Source of the DNA: Bedellia somnulentella
Taxonomy: Eukaryota > Arthropoda > Insecta > Lepidoptera > Bedelliidae
NCBI GenBank assembly: GCA_963576735.1
Contig: OY755176.1
Span: 18,709,423 to 18,773,422 of the forward strand
Length of the DNA: 64,000 nt
Direction of reading: 5' to 3'
Numbering within the stretch: position 1 is the first letter of the stretch; each line of letters opens with the position of its first letter. The position numbers and the translations under genes are program-made. The notes below the pieces were generated by a model that worked only from the letters and a program-made list of their open reading frames with translations, was not told the DNA's origin and made no database searches. This document shows positions 43,706 to 55,258 of this stretch, piece by piece.

Positions 43706-44064
43706 TTTATGGTTAAAAGAACTTACCTAAGTGAATTTCTACCAAAATTATATGAAATGTTACATCCGAAGAGATTTAGTACCCACCCTAACCCAGAGAA
43801 AGGTGAACCTATCTAACCCTTCAGTTGCAAATTCACAGCTAAGATACCTCTAAAATAAATGAAGGACCGAACATAGGAAGGAGATTGGAGGACGAGAGAC
43901 CGATTGGTGAACGGAATGAGTTGAAAAATCGTTATTTTCGCTCTTAAATGGTGTGACCATGCAGTGTATCCTAAATCGGACTACATGGTTTACTAAATCT
44001 CTTCGGATGTAACATTTCATATAATTGGTAGAAATTCACTTAGGTAAGTTCTTTTAACCATAAA
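43706..44064. mobile_element. Foldback element with about 75-bp arms
   Basis: 43706-43781 and 43991-44064 are inverted copies (TTTATGGTTAAAAGAACTTA outermost) differing by a 2-nt indel. In addition CTACATGGTTTACTAAATCT recurs directly at about 43661 and 43981. The spacer is about 210 bp, with no coding. Confidence 0.75.
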
Positions 44065-44274
44065 ATATACATACGTAATACGATAATAATATAGATATTT
44101 TTGATAGCACGGTGACATCTATAAAGTCAAGTTTGACCCGGCAGTACTTTGACGACAACCAGTAGCAGGCACCTTGTTAATGTTTAAATATTGTTTTGTA
44201 ATGTAATACATTTATATTTCATTTAGAAAAAAAAAGTTCTCTGCAGTATAATCATATTGATTATTGCATAACAT

Positions 44275-44512
44275 AATAATAACATAAACGTTCACGCCGT
44301 TTATCCCCGAAGGGGTTGGCAGAGGTACCAATACTTCTGGACTCACATGGCAGCGCCATCTAGTGTCTAGAGAAGGTACCCACGTTTTGCTTAGACAGTG
44401 TACTCACGTGATAGGGGGCAGGCCTATCGCCGTTTTGTACGAATACACTGTCACATGACTATAAGTACAACTCAGCCATGTGGGTTTCCTCATGATGTTT
44501 TCCCTCACCATT
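44275..44512 (-). mobile_element. SINE, subfamily B, head end missing
   Basis: CATAAACGTTCACGCCGTTT to GATGTTTTCCCTCACCA. The tRNA head is replaced at about 44513 by a LINE-like 3' end with (AATAA)n at 44639-44665. Confidence 0.78.
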
Positions 44513-44689
44513 TCATTACAAAGTAAACATAACCTGTTTTTTTCTTAAGCTAGCTAGATATTTTGTGTGAAGATTTGTAAATGGCTAAAAGATAATTAAT
44601 TAAGTTTGTATCAAAAAGTTTTAATGCTGTAAATCTTCCGAATAAAATAAAATAAAATAAAATAAGTACTAAATTTCAGTTTTAAGGTA

Positions 44690-44830
44690 TCCGAACTTCT
44701 GAACATCATCTGGTGTTCAAAGTACCAATCCTAAGCTTGGACAGTGTACCAACATGATAGAGGGCAGGCCTATCGCCGCTGGTTTGTACGAATACACTGT
44801 AACAGTACTAAGTACAACTTAGCCATCGAG
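44690..44830 (-). repeat. SINE body fragment
   Basis: CTTCTGAACATCATCTGGTG to ACTAAGTACAACTTAGCCAT, diverged, no head. Confidence 0.65.
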
Positions 44831-44904
44831 TCATTTAATAATTTATAACATTAATTTTTAATAGTATCCTTATTCCCTTTTTATAAGTAAGTTAAAATGT
44901 CTTA

Positions 44905-45050
44905 CGACCGATTTCTGAATTCAGTATTCCAGCTGAGAACAACTTAAATATCGTTCTGTCTCATTCAGTTGTTAAGATTTCAATGCTACAGAGCGATACT
45001 TAAGTTGTTCTCAGCTGGAATACTCAATTCAGACATCGGGCGTTAGCGAA
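44905..45050. mobile_element. Short MITE beside the ppk pseudo-exon
   Basis: Inverted ends of about 35 bp containing GTATTCCAGCTGAGAACAAC (left) and GTTGTTCTCAGCTGGAATAC (right), spacer about 45 bp. It ends 14 bp before the pseudo-exon at 45064. Confidence 0.72.
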
Positions 45051-45063
45051 ATAAAATTGACAG

Positions 45064-45177
45064 GATCAATGAATGCGACTTGTAAATGCTATTCAGAATG
45101 TTTGTATAAAAAATACTGAGATAAATTTACATTTCATTTCATTCGCTGAGTGACAGATGTGTCCCAAAAGGATTTCA
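45064..45177 (+). pseudogene. Degraded duplicate of ppk exon 9
   Basis: After a CAG, the sequence GATCAATGAATGCGACTTGT closely matches exon 9 and reads GSMNATCKCYSECLYKKY. An in-frame TGA follows, then indels, and the donor GTAAG has become GCAAA. About 80 bp of downstream intron is also alignable. It belongs with the pieces at 47326 and 49003 to an old partial duplication of the channel gene. Confidence 0.8.
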
Positions 45178-45327
45178 GCAAAAAAAATGCTAATTTGTTT
45201 CAACTTCTTTCAACTCATTTGGAAGTTCTATTAATAACGATGTATAACTCTGCGGAAAGGTGAGTTTTTATTTATATAATTTAAATTTTACCTTACTAGT
45301 ATTAGTAAGTAGTAGTAGTAGTAGTAG

Positions 45328-45692
45328 CAACCGTGATAGCCCAGTGGGTAGAACACTCGGTTATCGTGCAAACGACTAGTGTTCAAATCCTGGGTCGGGC
45401 CTACACCAATTTGTCATTTCTAAAGACATATGTGTGGTTAATTTATCATGGTTGTTAACGGTGAGGGAAAACATCGTGAGGAAACCCACATGGCTGAGTT
45501 GTACTTAGTCATGTGACAGTGTATTCGTACAAAACGGCGATAGGCCTGCCCCCTATCACGTGAGTACACTGTCGATGCAAAACGTGGGTACTCTGAACAC
45601 CAGGTGACAAAGTCACGTGATGTTCAGAAGTATTAGTACCTCTGCCAACCCCTTCGGGGATATTCGGCGTGAACGTTTATGTTATGTTATGT
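45328..45692 (+). mobile_element. tRNA-derived SINE, subfamily A, full length
   Basis: Head GCAACCGTGATAGCCCAGTG, B box GTTCAAATCCTGGG, tail CGTGAACGTTTATGTTATGT. Inserted after a (GTA)n run. Confidence 0.9.
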
Positions 45693-46204
45693 TTATTAAT
45701 TTACGTTTGTCGAGTTAGTGTGATGAGATGACACTGTTTCTGAAATAGACAATGTTGATATTTTTCAAAACAAAGGACTGTGTTGAGTGCAAGCTTCAGA
45801 CATGATAAATGATATGGCGGAGCTGGAATGGTTTCTGGGAATCGTTCAAAGGTAAGTAAAGGTGTATTGTAAATGTTTTAGTTTGTATACTATATCAACA
45901 TCTAGCTATTGCCGACATTAGGAAGTAAGGCGCAACTAAAATATTTGCCGAAATTTGTCATATGCATTTTGAATCAGCATAAAGTTTTCAGCTTCAATTA
46001 ATCTATTGTGCCTCATAGAAAACAAATTCTTTTCTGTTTCCATATTCAAAATAGGTGTAAACTCTTACGCATTTAACACTTAAACCTTTATAAGGCAGTG
46101 GTCATATAGCGGCCACCATAATTTCAACCTTACCTACCTTGAAATAAAAGTGAAATACAATGAATTTTTGATCATACTTCTGCCTTATAAAGGGTTAAAT
46201 ATTT

Positions 46205-46400
46205 AACTCAAATGTTGACGTCATATATCACCCAAAGGGGAGACAGAGGCACTAATAGTTCTGATACACGTGAATTTATGGTCACCTGGTGTAAAGAGTA
46301 CCCACGTTTTGCTAGGAGGAACTGAACGTAAGCCTATCGCACTTTTATACAAATAGACTCACACAGATAGACACATGACAACTTCAGCCTTGGAACTTAC
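46205..46400 (-). repeat. Degenerate SINE
   Basis: AGAGGCACTAATAGTTCTGA, GAGTACCCACGTTTTGCTAG, CCTATCGCACTTTTATAC. Old copy. Confidence 0.6.
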
Positions 46401-46530
46401 GTGAATATAAGTGTGTATGTTAGTTTGATGTACCTTTCACAGATCATATTAATTTTTGCCTAAGGTTTTAGCGGCAGAATATAAAATGGAATCATGTGTC
46501 ATATATGTAAAACTTATTTAAAAATAACTG

Positions 46531-46658
46531 TTGGTTCTTTCCTAACCATCAACCTTTGTTTTGCAATCTCTTACCCTAACAACTTCCAAAAGTGGCTGTT
46601 TTTTTTTTCCGAAGCTCTGGCTACCCCTTGTAGGGATTTATAGCCGTAAGTATATTTA
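46531..46658 (+). repeat. nRTE 3' half
   Basis: TTGGTTCTTTCCTAACCATC to TTATAGCCGTAAGTATAT, 5'-truncated. Confidence 0.6.
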
Positions 46659-47325
46659 CGACGTCTGTAGCATAGTAGTTAGGTGACTAGCTTTTGGCTC
46701 CAGGATTATATTATACTAAATATATCGTCGAGTTAGTATCCCATACCACAAGTCCTTAAGTTGTACTTACTTTAGGGCTAACTTAATTAGTGTCTTACTT
46801 ATGAACGTATTTATTATTTATTTATTTATTGGGCATACACACAGTACAACATCATAATATTATATTTTCCAAAAGACATAATGTTTTGCTCAGATGCAGT
46901 ACCAAAACAGCATGCACAGCATTGCCTAGTAAGTTGAACTATACAATGTTTGATAGAAATATAAATGATTCAAAATAAATTAAATTATTATACCTTAACT
47001 AAAATTATTCCAATCGTATTTCTCAAATATTTCATTTGTTCAATTCATGAGCTTACCTTAGATTGGTTGATTGGCCATAGGTTTACCACGCTGACCACAC
47101 ACAGTGGTGTAGGAGGGTGCAAATTGTTTTTTATTTTTTCCAGTAACAACAAAAAGTACCCGAATGGTTTTTAATATAACATATTTAAATATGGTAATGT
47201 AATATCAACCACAAAAAATAAGTCCAATCACTAGAATTCATAATACCTCGGCCACTTTATTAGTGATTCTCTTTTGAGATAAATATTTCAGTTGATATTA
47301 ATATTGCTTCTAAAAATAGACGAAA

Positions 47326-47450
47326 TTCGTGCTCTCGAAACCGAGGGGATGAGTGCGAATGTTAGAAATGATTAATGATGTGTCCGGACCTTGAGTAGTT
47401 TCTAAGGATCGTACAATGGGAACTAGTGGTATATTTATATGGTTGTTTGA
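47326..47450 (+). pseudogene. Duplicate of ppk intron 10 sequence
   Basis: Non-coding. The stretch with GATGAGTGCGAATGTTAGAA, then GATTAATGATGTGTCCGGA and AAGGATCGTACAAT, matches intron 10 of the intact gene at about 26541-26645 with scattered substitutions. It keeps the order exon 9, intron 10, exon 11 seen in the parent. Confidence 0.75.
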
Positions 47451-47716
47451 TACATAGATACACCTACTTTCTTTTTCCTTGTTTATGTATTTGTAATCAT
47501 AAAATACATTATATGAGGTTTAACAACTTCTATACTTAAAATATGACTACCGTATCCCTGCCTATATCAACTTTCGAAATTGGCGGAAAAATAAAATCTT
47601 AGCGGTCTGTCTACCACTATTGGAGTAAGTTTGTCGTGGATATATGCAAGAAGATTGGCACATCAAAACAAACAATATTTATCAAAAAAATGTTTTTATA
47701 ATTTATGGTTCATTTA

Positions 47717-48092
47717 TCATAACATATAAACATAAACGTTCACGCCGTTTTATCACCAAAGGGGTTGGCAGAGGTACCAATACTTCTGAACTCACATGGC
47801 AGCGCCATCTAGTGTCAAGAGAAGGTACCCACGTTTTGCTTAGACAGTGTACTCACGTGATACGGGGCAGGCCTATCGCCGTTTTGTACGAATACACTGT
47901 CACATGACTATGTACAACTCAGCCATGTGGGTTTCCTCACGATGTTTTCCCCCACCGTTAACAACCATGATAAATTAACCACACATATGACTTTAGAAAA
48001 GACAAATAGGTGTAGGCCCGACCCAGGGTTAGAACTCACGCCCTTCTGTTTTCGGGCGGGTGTTCTACCCACTGGACTATCATGTCACTTGC
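47717..48092 (-). mobile_element. tRNA-derived SINE, subfamily B, full length
   Basis: 13-bp TSD TATGGTTCATTTA at 47704-47716 and 48093-48105. The head at the right end carries the subfamily-B arm CGCCCTTCTGTTTTCGGGCG. Confidence 0.92.
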
Positions 48093-48424
48093 TATGGTTC
48101 ATTTACTTCAACAATAAACATAATCTTAAAGAATATAAATCAGAACCTTTAAAATGTTTAAAAAAAGAAAGTTGACATAAAATACGTTGGATTTTCAAAC
48201 CGATCGCCTAAATGAGTTAAACCGTATGAGTTTCTAAATATTGATGTAGCTCTTTTCAATGATTTTGCATATAAATTGCTCTCTTTCCCAAACCCCAACT
48301 CAATATTCTCTCCATATAACAAACCCCCAAGGAGAAATAGGGGTAATAAACCTTTGATCATTCCGTGTCATTGTTTAAAGTAGTGTTCAGAGTATTCATA
48401 ATTCGCTTGGCTTTTCATTATTAT

Positions 48425-48681
48425 ACATACATATACTATACATACATATACTCACGGCTATAAATCCCAGGAAGGGGAAGCCAGAGCTAAAGAATTAGAA
48501 ATTCCTCAGCCACTTTTGGAAATTTGAGTAAGGAAAAGATAGTAAAAATAAAGGTTGTCGGTGATGGGTCTCCAACCGCATCGCCCAAAAATCCCTTAAT
48601 AGCCCCATACCGATAGTCGCCTCTTACGTACACCCACCTGAAGAAATGGGGTAGTGCTATTCTAAACCGACACTACACGGC
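48425..48681 (-). mobile_element. nRTE copy
   Basis: ATACTCACGGCTATAAATCC to CTAAACCGACACTACACGGC. Full length. Confidence 0.82.
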
Positions 48682-48739
48682 GACGACACTTCATTATTAT
48701 CAGTTATAATTTTCAGTATTCATAATAAGCTTTTGCGAT

Positions 48740-48955
48740 ATAGAGAGCAGACCTTTTGTCGCTTTGTATGAATACACGATCACATGTCTAGGTACATCAC
48801 AGCCATATGCGTTTCCTCACGTTTTTTTCTTTATCTTTTGCAACCTGAATAAATAAACTACCCATATGAATTAAGAAAAGGCTTTTGGTGGAGACACTAA
48901 CAAGGATTTGAACTCATCTTCAGTGTGAAAAGCGGTCCCACTAAGCTAACACGAT
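48740..48955 (-). repeat. Degenerate SINE
   Basis: GTATGAATACACGATCACAT, CGTTTCCTCACG and GGATTTGAACTCATCTTCAG with CACTAAGCTAACACG; the tRNA-like head is still visible. Confidence 0.6.
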
Positions 48956-49002
48956 TGCAATTATTTATAGCTTATTAAAATAATTATATAATTTTGTTTC
49001 AG

Positions 49003-49140
49003 GAACTTTCGGAGACGTTTTTTGCTGTCACGGGATTTGTCCATGTTAACTATAAATGAAATTTGCTACTTATTTATTTTAAACACTTTAAATTATATTC
49101 ATAACAATTTACAGTTTTTTATGTATGATATTATAGTGTG
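49003..49140 (+). pseudogene. Degraded duplicate of ppk exon 11 (TM2)
   Basis: A preserved TTTTGTTTCAG acceptor is followed by GAACTTTCGGAGACGTTTTT, matching exon 11. A deletion shifts the frame early and stops follow, although the bases for EICYLFI remain readable. The copy cannot code for a channel. Confidence 0.82.
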
Positions 49141-49189
49141 AAGAAATTTAAAATTTTCCATTTTTGATAAATTAGAACGCAATCTAAAA

Positions 49190-49425
49190 ATACATACAAA
49201 CATATATACTCACGGCCATAAGTCACAAACAGGGGTAGCCAGAATTTTAGAGCTAGAAACTCCGCAGCCACATTTGGAAGTTGATAGGGGCAAGATAGTA
49301 GAAGTAAAGCATTGTTGGTGATGAGTCTCCAACCGCATCGCCCAAAAACTACTTAAAAAGCCCTTTACTTACTACATCCGTGGGAAGAAATGGGTAGTGA
49401 TATTCTAAGCTACAATATACCTAAA
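49190..49425 (-). mobile_element. nRTE copy, diverged
   Basis: CATACAAACATATATACTCA to GAAATGGGTAGTGATATTCT. It lies just after the ppk pseudo-exon 11. Confidence 0.72.
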
Positions 49426-49429
49426 CCAA

Positions 49430-50100
49430 AAATATATCCTTAAACATTGGCACAAGGGTAGCATAACAAAATAAAAATAAAACTATAAAGATTGTATGTA
49501 CTACACAACAGATATATAATGTTGGAAGTTAGTGTGTTTTATTCATTAAAATATCTCTTGGCAAAAACTTTTCTATATGTGAATGGTATATTCTGTATCA
49601 GGGTGAACGTCGGCCAGAATTTGTGCGAGTAGTTGGGAGATAGAATAGTTTGGTTGGATAATAATATAATAATAATAATATATAGGTTATTGCAAATATA
49701 TTAATTAGTGTCATTTCATCCGATACTGCGCGTCTACAAGACAATTTCTTTAAATTGTATATTATTCAGCTTGCGTCCGTCTGTCTGTTTATTTTAGCTT
49801 ATTTTAAAAAGCTAGACCGATATTTAAAGTATTTTCACCAGCGGAAAGGATAATGTAGTTTCCATAATTACTATCTGCATTAAAACTTAATCCCATTTTT
49901 AGCTGTATTGCTATTGTTTGAACATAATAAGTCAAAGACAAAGCACTCCCAATTTAGGACTGACAGCTTTTGTAGTCACAACTCACTTATAATTGTAACA
50001 CTATACTAATTATTGAGCATGTAATTTGGATTTTGATATTGCTATAACAAATGCTGTTACGTAATATGTAACGTAAACAAGAGTATCGCTTCGCTGTTTC
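49430..50100. other. AT-rich spacer, nothing recognised
   Basis: Contains an (ATA)n tract around 49660-49690. No gene or repeat identified. Confidence 0.5.
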
Positions 50101-50114
50101 TTTCGCTAATTAAT

Positions 50115-51140
50115 AGGCGGGTACTGACTGAGCGAGCCGCCTCGCGAAGCAGTCTCGAACGTTTGCCGCGGTACACATGCCGCGCGACTAAGTTTTCTTC
50201 CTCTTGCGGCAACGCTGAGCCACAGTGAGGCTGAGGCACGACGCTGAGTTTTGCTTGAACTTGAACAGAGACCGCGTGTGCGTATAGTTTGCTCAAACCC
50301 ATCATGAGACCGCACATTCAAAAAGCCTTTTTAATAATTCTACGGCTTGCCAAAAAAAAAAAAACCAAACCTAAACGATTTTGGATCAAACTTTTATAAA
50401 AAATAGATTATAAGCTGGGAATAGATTGTTCGAAGACCCTAGTAAAGAGTCCATTGCATCCCATGTTAATTTCCTGGCCTATATTTCTTCATGAATCTTC
50501 CCGTAAACCTCTATTTGTGTAATCAGGACATTGCGCATCCCAGAGTCGTCTATATCCACCAGATAGATTAAGATAAGTTTAAGACACTGGTCTTTATCTA
50601 TGACGCTCAAGTCCGCTCAACTAACACGCAACGAATAGGCGAGGCAAAACACTACCGTCCTGAGTGAGCAAGGCAAAGTATTGAGGCGCTTTTGAGCACC
50701 GAAGAAAACCGAGAACGCTCGGTTCGGGCCGCGGCACGCTCGGGCGAGGCACGTCTTGACTAGGTGCGTACTGACTGAGCGAGCCGCCTCGCGAGGCAGC
50801 CTCGGACGTTTGCCGCGGTACACATGCCGCACGAGGCAGCCTCGGCCTGTAAGTTTTCTTCCGCCCGCGGCAAGGCCGAGCCACGGTCAGGCTGAGGCAC
50901 GCACGACACTCAGTTTTACTTGTACTTGAACAGATACCGCCCAACTAACACACAACGAATGAGCGAGGTAAAACACTAACGTCTTGACTGAGGCGCTTTT
51001 GATCTTTGATAAATACCGACAACTGTTGGCTCGGGCGAGGGAGCGCGGGCGTTCGCCGCGGGCGCGACACGTCTTGACTGACCGAGGCTTTGCCTCGCGA
51101 GGCAGCCTCGCGAGTCGGCTCGCTCAGTCAGTACCCGCCT
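50115..51140. mobile_element. GC-rich TIR element with internal repeats
   Basis: Ends AGGCGGGTACTGACTGAGCG in inverted orientation at 50115 and 51140, flanked by AAT on both sides. Inside, two modules repeat. Module A (CTGACTGAGCGAGCCGCCTC, at 50120 and 50765) runs about 170 bp; module B (CAACGAAT...GAGCGAGG, at 50627 and 50953) runs about 130 bp. GC content is far above the neighbours. No credible protein; the minus-strand ORFs here are chance products of GC-rich repeats. Harbinger-like 3-bp TSD is possible. Confidence 0.68.
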
Positions 51141-51199
51141 AATAACTTAGAAATGTTAGTTTTGTAAATTAAATATCACACGATAACTGTATTAACTGA

Positions 51200-51650
51200 A
51201 TCATATATTTGTGAATGCAGTAGAGATGAGGTCCCTAAGAAAAATTTGTAATGTTAGATTGTGTGACCGAGTGAGAAATAGTTTTATTCGTGAAAAGTGT
51301 GGTGTTAAAGATGATATTTTAAGAAAGATAGAAAAAGGAATGTTGAGATGGTTTGGGTACATAGAGACGATGGATGATAGAAAATTGGTAAAAGGGATCT
51401 ATAGAGCTAGTGTGGATGGTAATGTTAGTAGAGGACGACCACGGAAAACACACTTGGACCAAATTGAGAGTGTGCTCAAAAAGGCTGGCGTCCGAAGTAT
51501 GAAGAATAAAAGAGCATGTATGAAAAGATTGATGGATGTAAACGAAGCTAGAGAGGTTTGTCAGGATCGTACGAAGTGGCGATCGATTGTCTCTGCCTAC
51601 CCCAATGGGAATTAATGGCGTGAGTATATGTATGTATGTATGTATGTATA
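51200..51650 (+). mobile_element. RTE-type LINE family A 3' fragment
   Basis: VNAVEMRSLRKICNVRLCDR, KIEKGMLRWFGYIETMDDR, SRGRPRKTHLDQIESVL to SIVSAYPNGN and stop, then GAGTATATGTATGTATGTAT. The C-terminal 134 codons are open, so it is younger than 1384-2925. Confidence 0.88.
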
Positions 51651-51654
51651 TATT

Positions 51655-52870
51655 TTATAACTGGATCGATAACTTATTCTATCAAAATATTTTGTTTTAT
51701 ATCGTGAAACACAAAAATATAATTCTTTAATGTGATGGCATGCGGGGGTGTTACAGAACTCAACTTAAAACTTAACTTAGATTTGTCCTGCATCATCTTT
51801 CATTTATTTTTTATGTTAAATAATAATAAAGTATATAAGTGTTTTGCTATTCATTTATTACTATTTATATCAACAAAAATAATATGGTAAAATGGAGTTT
51901 TGAATGATTTCACATGGCGCGTAGCTGCTTGTTACTCGTAGACGATACCATATCTCGTAGCGCATAGGCAAGCGTCGTAGCTCGTATATTTGTAAGTGAT
52001 TGATGATGAGATCATGAGAGTTGTAAGTTGGTGTTAAGGAATAAATAAATATATACTGACATATTACAAACATCGAATTTCTGGCTTCAATTCAACAAAT
52101 TTTATTGCACAGTTTCGGAAAAGGATTATAATTACATGATAAATCTACATGTCACAATAATAATTTCATAAAAGGTAGTAAGAAAAAAAGGATCAACTCG
52201 GAATATAAAGGATTATTGACGACCTCATCGCTGACAAATTACTCAAAAAGTTTGGAAGCTAAAGGCGTAGCCAAAACACAGCGTGGAAACGTCGCGTTTA
52301 AAAAAAAGTTGAGACTTTTACTAAGTTTTCCTGTAATACCGTATTAAAGAATAAATGCTGTGTATAATAATGTTTTGTTGAAACAAAGCCCATTCAGCTA
52401 TTTGAATGAAAATAAAATGGGTTCTTTGAGGAACGTTAAAGTGACCAAGTTTCTGCCTACCCCGAATTCTAAACTCGCAGCACCTCGGTCCGGCATTATA
52501 TGAAATGAAAAAAAAAATGATTGAAAATCTCTAGATCATACAAATAGAAACAAAAAGTACTAAAATCTACTTCCAAATTTATAGTCATATTTATATGAAG
52601 TAAAAAATATTTTAGCCGTTTTCTCTTTGTATTAGTAAAACGTTTTTGTAAATAGATTTTCGTTGAAACGTCGCGTCGCTATGCAGTGATGTGGTGTTAC
52701 CCTAATTTGACCCGAATTCCAAACACGTGACCGACGCGATAAAATGGGGATTGCTATTCTAAGACTAAACAATACCTTTTTCTTGTTATTGTATTAAAGT
52801 ATTGTACTAAAGTATTTGCACGTGTTATACATAGGCTTAGGATGGGATTGAAATTATTCATGTGATTATA
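51655..52870. other. AT-rich spacer, no gene recognised
   Basis: GAAACGTCGCG recurs at about 52287 and 52667. A trace of nRTE 5' sequence (GATTGCTATTCTAAG) is at about 52750. Otherwise nothing. Confidence 0.45.
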
Positions 52871-52879
52871 TGTCCATAC

Positions 52880-53165
52880 CGCCGACCCGGATGAATAGCA
52901 AAGCGCAAGAGTGTCGACACAGGTTGCATCCCATATCAGCGCCCTGCTATTCTTCCAAACAAAAGAGTCATACCATACGGTATCTTGCCATCGTCCCGCA
53001 TTAACCCAGGAGGTTCCAAGGTCACTAGCACATGGGCGCTGACAAGAGCCCGACGAATGATATCATTTAAGGCAGCGTGTCGTGACAAACGACCTTCACT
53101 ACGGGGACATGAATGTCCGCGATGGTCCCATTAGTCACCTATATCCACAGCGACAACAATGAATT
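52880..53165 (-). pseudogene. Second fragment of the RLE-like retroelement
   Basis: Minus frames read [39 protein letters not shown] and, one frame over, IWDATCVDTLA. This is the same block as at about 24440-24640, on the other strand. Several frameshifts. Confidence 0.7.
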
Positions 53166-53496
53166 TCATTGAGCAGATTTTAGTTCAAGTTATTTAGGTA
53201 TTCCCAATGACAGAGGGAAAATGCCTCCGTAGATTCCTGAAATAGATTAAGATATTACTATTTATATAAGCAATTTATATTCAAAATCGTTGAAATGAGA
53301 CACATCAGTCTTGAGAATCTTATACGGCTTAATTTTATATCCCCATCTTGGTTTTCCGAAAGGATTAACATTAAATGTACTGAAATTTATCGCTTTCATT
53401 TTTAGTTAGTGTAAGTACCATCGCTCTTAACACCAAAAGATAAGTTCATAAAAAAATATATAATATAAATTATAACTAAACTACTTACTGAACGTA

Positions 53497-54797
53497 CCAG
53501 GCTACTTAGAAAGTATTGCGAAAAAAGGTGTTAATGTATGTAACGCTGGCCGGTTGTAATGTATACTGAAAATATGAGTCTTTATAAATAAAAAAAGGTA
53601 CGTTCCAATTTTAAAATTTCCCTCTTTATTTTTTACGAGTTATTTTTAACAGTCGTGTCTTACTGAAAAATGAATCTGAGCCGGGAACATTTTTGCGCTA
53701 TGATTTTTTAAGATTTCAAATGTCGCTTAAAACTAGACGAATCTTACGATAGACTTCAAATGGCGTTTATGGATGAAGGGCCTTCCAAGGCAACCGTGTA
53801 TCGTTGGTATAACGAATTAAAGCGTGGTCGATTAACTTTGCGGGATGAAGAAAGAAGTGGTCGCCCTCTAACGGCTGTTACGGATGAGAACGTGGTGGAA
53901 GTGAAAAATTTAATTCATGACACTAGGCGAATAACGTATCTAGAGATTCAACACATTATGCAGATTAGATTGGGAAGCGTTCATGAGATTTTACACGAAT
54001 ATCTTGGTCACGTGAGGAGGATAGTTTCACGCTGGGTGCCACACAACCTCACCGAGGTAGAGAAACAGGCCCGGGTGGAATGGTGTCGTGATATGATTAA
54101 TAAATTTGATGCTGGCTCGTCTCGGCGTGTTTACGACATCGTTACAGGTGATGAGTCCTGGATTTATCAATACGATCCAGAAACGAAGCGCCAGTCGACG
54201 ATTTGGGTATTTCAAAACGAAGCAACCACTACCAAAGTGAAGAGATCTAGAAGCGGTGAGAAGATTTTGATCGCAAGTTTTTTCAATATGACTGGCTATT
54301 TGGTGTCAATTCCTTTACAAAATCAAAGAAATATTAACGCAGACTAGTATACTACTAAATGCTTTCCAGTAGTTTTCTCAGTTGTGAGCAACAATCGACC
54401 AAACACAAGGCTCCGTGGGCTACTGCTTCACCACGACAACGTGCCCGCTCACACCGCGCTCAAAACGACGGACTTCCTGAACAGCACGCCGGTCAAACTC
54501 TTGGGTCACCCTCCTAACAGCCCTGACCTGGCACCGTGTGACTTCTTTTTATTCCCTAAAATAAAAAATCAACTCAAAGGGATACAATTTTCACCGCCGG
54601 AAGATACGCTGTCAGCGTTTCAGCAGGCTGTGAATGAGGTGTCTGCGGCGGACTGGAAAAGTGTTTCGAAAACTGGTTTAGACGTATGAAACTTTGTATA
54701 GATGCTGGTGGAGAGTACTTTGAAAAGATTTAATAAAAACATTTTTACCAATAGAACATTTTTTTTTATTTTCGCAAAATTTTCTGAGTGTCCCACG
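53497..54797 (+). mobile_element. mariner element 1, inactive
   Basis: TA at both ends; imperfect TIRs share ACTTAGAAAGTATTGCGAAA versus ACTCAGAAAATTTTGCGAAA. The single transposase gene within is broken. Confidence 0.85.
53670..54689 (+). pseudogene. mariner transposase (D,D34D)
   Basis: Starts MNLSREHFCAMIF; a TAA follows at about 53709, then the helix-turn-helix part (SKATVYRWYNELKRGR, RSGRPLTAV). The catalytic triad is readable: TGDESW, HHDN, and NSPDLAPCD with 34 residues between the last two Asp. A TAG at 54345 and a frameshift before 54384 separate the halves. Cut-and-paste transposase by family; dead here. Confidence 0.88.
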
Positions 54798-54889
54798 TAT
54801 GGTGTTAGAAATTATGCCAATTTTTGATAAAATCTTCGAAAACTTAAAACTAAAAATGGAATCAAACGAGTTAATTCCTTAAGACACCG

Positions 54890-55190
54890 GCAAATCCTCA
54901 AACGAGGCGTGTGTTCAAAACCTGAGTTGGTCTACAAAAATGTAACTTTTCTAAAATCATATGAGTGGTTAATTTATAATAGTTGGAAACGGTGTGCGAA
55001 AACATCGTGAGGAAACTCACATGGCTAAGTTGTACTGAGTCTACGTGAGCCTACCCCATATCACGTTAGCATAATGCCCAAGCGAAACGAGGGTACTCAA
55101 AACATCAGGTTATAATAAAATTTCACTTGATGCCCGTGCCTCTGCCACCCATTCGGGGGATATACGGCGTGAACATTTAGGTTGAGTCTT
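54890..55190 (+). repeat. Degenerate SINE
   Basis: GTGTGCGAAAACATCGTGAG, CTCACATGGCTAAGTTGTAC, and CGGGGGATATACGGCGTGAA at the 3' end. Confidence 0.65.
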
Positions 55191-55258
55191 TGAGAGCAAT
55201 TATGTGTAAAAGTTTTGCCTACTATTAATATGCAATGTCTATTAGATACAATCAAATA

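Noticed and set aside
43545..43730. 61-codon ORF
   Set aside because: Overlaps the left arm of the foldback element and has no protein character.
45760..45855. Possible short coding exon ending in GGTAAGTAAAG
   Set aside because: A good donor, but the frame before it (DMAELEWFLGIVQR) is too short and I recognise no homology; not listed.
572..48100. SINE copies as a CRISPR-like array
   Set aside because: Copies are dispersed, on both strands and about 370 bp long, with target duplications; not a regular repeat-spacer array.
50057..50944. Minus-strand ORFs in the GC-rich block
   Set aside because: Repeated modules give similar translations twice; GC-rich DNA has few stops. No motif.
53760..54347. 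Host gene related to SETMAR
   Set aside because: TA-flanked TIRs surround it and stops interrupt it; a plain mariner pseudogene explains it.
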